A program made the position numbers and the translations under genes. Below are positions 62,853 to 64,000 of a stretch of DNA of 64,000 bases, in pieces. Positions within the stretch are counted from its first letter, which is position 1. Each line of letters opens with the position of its first letter. This stretch comes from Bacillus sp. SD075 (GTDB taxonomy: Bacteria; Bacillota; Bacilli; Bacillales; DSM-1321): positions 118,085 to 182,084 of the forward strand of contig NZ_JADILK010000007.1 in the NCBI RefSeq assembly GCF_017355165.1, given 5' to 3'. The notes beneath the pieces are model-generated. The model was not told where the DNA came from. It worked only from the letters and a program-made list of their open reading frames with translations, and ran no database searches.

Positions 62853-63961
62853 AAAGATTATGGTTAATCTTGCTTATTCCTTTGCTTACAGGCTGTTGGG
62901 ATAGTCGAAATATTGAAGAATTATCCATTGTGGTCGGAATGGGAGTCGATAATAGTAAAAAGAAAGACGAAATTATGTTAACTCAGCAAATTCTGGTACC
63001 TCCAGGAAGTAGTGTTCACGAGAATCAAGCTCAACTAAAATATAAGAATGTTACAGTCAGTGCCAAAACGTTGCATGAAGCAATAAGGGATTCTTTGCTC
63101 ATAACTAATACGGTTTTAACCAATCATCAGCGTATCCTGCTCATTAATGAAGATGTATTAAAGAAAGTACCCATGGAAGCTATCATTAATCAGTCCATAC
63201 GAGATAACAATACAAGGAGAAGTTGTCTTGTTTTCTTAACAAGGAGACCGACAAAAGAAATTTTGGGACGAGCCGACGATGGGGAGATCCCTTCGAATGT
63301 AATTTATGAATTGAAAGACAATGTGAAGCGAACGAATAAAATCTTTCCGCCTTTAACAATGGGCAAAGCTTCCTCAAGCTTGCAATCAGATGGAAGCTTT
63401 GCCATTCAGGCCGTTGATATTAGAAGAGGGAAATTAATTTTGGAGGGTGCTGGGGTGATCAACAATTCAAAGTTGGTCGGGGTAATGAATAAAGAAGATA
63501 TCGCTGCTTTAAATTGGTTGAATGGAAATGTGAAAGGCGGAATAATCGATGCGGTCCAACACGGTAAGCCTTTAAGTGTGGAGGTGATCAAAAGGACAAG
63601 GAAGAAAATCACGACGGAATTGAACGGGGATCATTTGAAGATAAATGTTAAGATCGGTTACACAGGAAGACTTTCGGAAGATTGGTATGGGAAGGAAAAT
63701 TCATTTGAAGAGGCCTATTTAAAGAAGACTGAGCGAATTGCCGAGGAGGAAGTGGAGAAGAATGTCAAGAAAATCGTATACAAATTACAGCATGAATATA
63801 AAACAGGGGTAGCAGGATTTTATCGTTATGTGGAAAATCAGCATCCGGAATTTTGGGAAAACAATAAGCAGAAATGGGACGAAGTTTTCAGTAAAGCTGA
63901 TATTAATTATGAATTGGACATAAGGATCATAGACTTTGGATCAAAAGGAGGGATAAAGTGA
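62849..63961 (+). CDS. Ger(x)C family germinant receptor lipoprotein (second operon)
   Basis: 370 residues. The signal peptide MKRLWLILLIPLL ends in lipobox LTGC, followed by the family segment WDSRNIEELSIVVGMGVD. Further GerC features are HQRILLINEDVLKKV and the C-terminal DINYELDIRIIDFG. It overlaps the B subunit gene (ATGA) and closes the A-B-C order. Compared with the minus-strand C subunit it is a diverged paralogue. Confidence 0.92.
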   Translation: MKRLWLILLIPLLTGCWDSRNIEELSIVVGMGVDNSKKKDEIMLTQQILVPPGSSVHENQAQLKYKNVTVSAKTLHEAIRDSLLITNTVLTNHQRILLINEDVLKKVPMEAIINQSIRDNNTRRSCLVFLTRRPTKEILGRADDGEIPSNVIYELKDNVKRTNKIFPPLTMGKASSSLQSDGSFAIQAVDIRRGKLILEGAGVINNSKLVGVMNKEDIAALNWLNGNVKGGIIDAVQHGKPLSVEVIKRTRKKITTELNGDHLKINVKIGYTGRLSEDWYGKENSFEEAYLKKTERIAEEEVEKNVKKIVYKLQHEYKTGVAGFYRYVENQHPEFWENNKQKWDEVFSKADINYELDIRIIDFGSKGGIK

Positions 63962-64000
63962 ATGGTCAGAATAAAAAAACCTTCCAAATGGGAAGGTTTC
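63958..64000 (+). CDS. Possible fourth gene of the plus-strand ger operon (3' partial)
   Basis: GTG 63958 overlaps the gerC-like stop (GTGA) and has AAAGGAGG seven bases upstream. It opens a frame MNGQNKKTFQMGRF that runs off the window. Some ger operons carry a small fourth gene. However, the same bases contain a terminator-like hairpin (63977-63999), so this may be fortuitous. Confidence 0.35.
   Translation, partial: MNGQNKKTFQMGRF
63977..63999 (+). terminator. Terminator-like hairpin at the window edge
   Basis: AAACCTTCC (63977-63985) pairs perfectly with GGAAGGTTT (63991-63999) around a 5-base loop. The following bases are outside the window, so a T-run cannot be confirmed. Confidence 0.5.

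Noticed and set aside
1..64000. CRISPR arrays, tRNA or rRNA genes, prophage modules, T-box or S-box leaders
   Set aside because: No regularly spaced direct repeats, cloverleaf-like sequences, phage structural genes or recognisable leader motifs were seen; the genes that might carry leaders (cysJI, liv) lack them here.

Overview
This AT-rich window reads as chromosomal DNA of an endospore-forming Bacillaceae. Two complete ger(A)BC germinant-receptor operons, a SigH-like sigma factor, a B. subtilis-type cysJI/cysL sulfite-reduction locus, a murQRP-nagZ-namZ island, CcpA (cre)-type sites and A/G-rich Shine-Dalgarno sequences all point that way. A Peribacillus-like genome is my best guess, but no rRNA is present to confirm it.

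Layout. 1-4.2 kb: a branched-chain/hydrophobic amino-acid ABC importer (livHMGF plus lipoprotein; livH is cut by the window edge). 4.2-13.9 kb: cell-wall sugar salvage. It comprises murQ, murR, murP and a DUF871 6-phosphomuramidase (mupG), secreted NagZ and NamZ, and a GlcNAc-type PTS, with a cre site and paired MurR-type operators in front. 14-19.8 kb: a DUF1801 protein, an IolW-like inositol dehydrogenase, a divergent MFS efflux pump/MarR pair and an acyl-CoA synthetase. 20.2-26.5 kb: a compact operon for an amino-sugar acid: amidohydrolase, PLP ammonia-lyase-like enzyme, KDGP-aldolase-like enzyme, PfkB kinase, GntR regulator and GntP permease.

27-42.6 kb is the most distinctive part. It holds an MFS anion symporter, a decayed alpha/beta hydrolase, an IclR regulator and a ten-gene plus-strand cluster. 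The cluster contains a cupin, an extradiol dioxygenase, an SDR without the usual catalytic residues, a ThDP enzyme, an aldehyde dehydrogenase, an aspartate-dehydrogenase-like protein, Rieske oxygenase alpha and beta, a cis-diol dehydrogenase and a tandem VOC protein. A CoxG relic and a GntR/FCD regulator follow. The order suggests ring dihydroxylation, rearomatisation, meta-cleavage, then alpha-keto-acid and aldehyde processing of an aromatic substrate I cannot name. No dedicated ferredoxin or reductase is present.

43-56 kb mixes intact genes (D-cysteine desulfhydrase, DinB, SigH-like sigma factor, HesB-like protein, cysL, cysJI, exported RidA) with gene debris: YtcJ-type amidohydrolase, MerR and TatC pseudogenes, an inverted-repeat-bounded MITE-like element, and an internally deleted IS3-family element sitting in the loop of the cysJI terminator. 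56.4-64 kb: two divergent germinant-receptor operons. No tRNA, rRNA, CRISPR or prophage was recognised.
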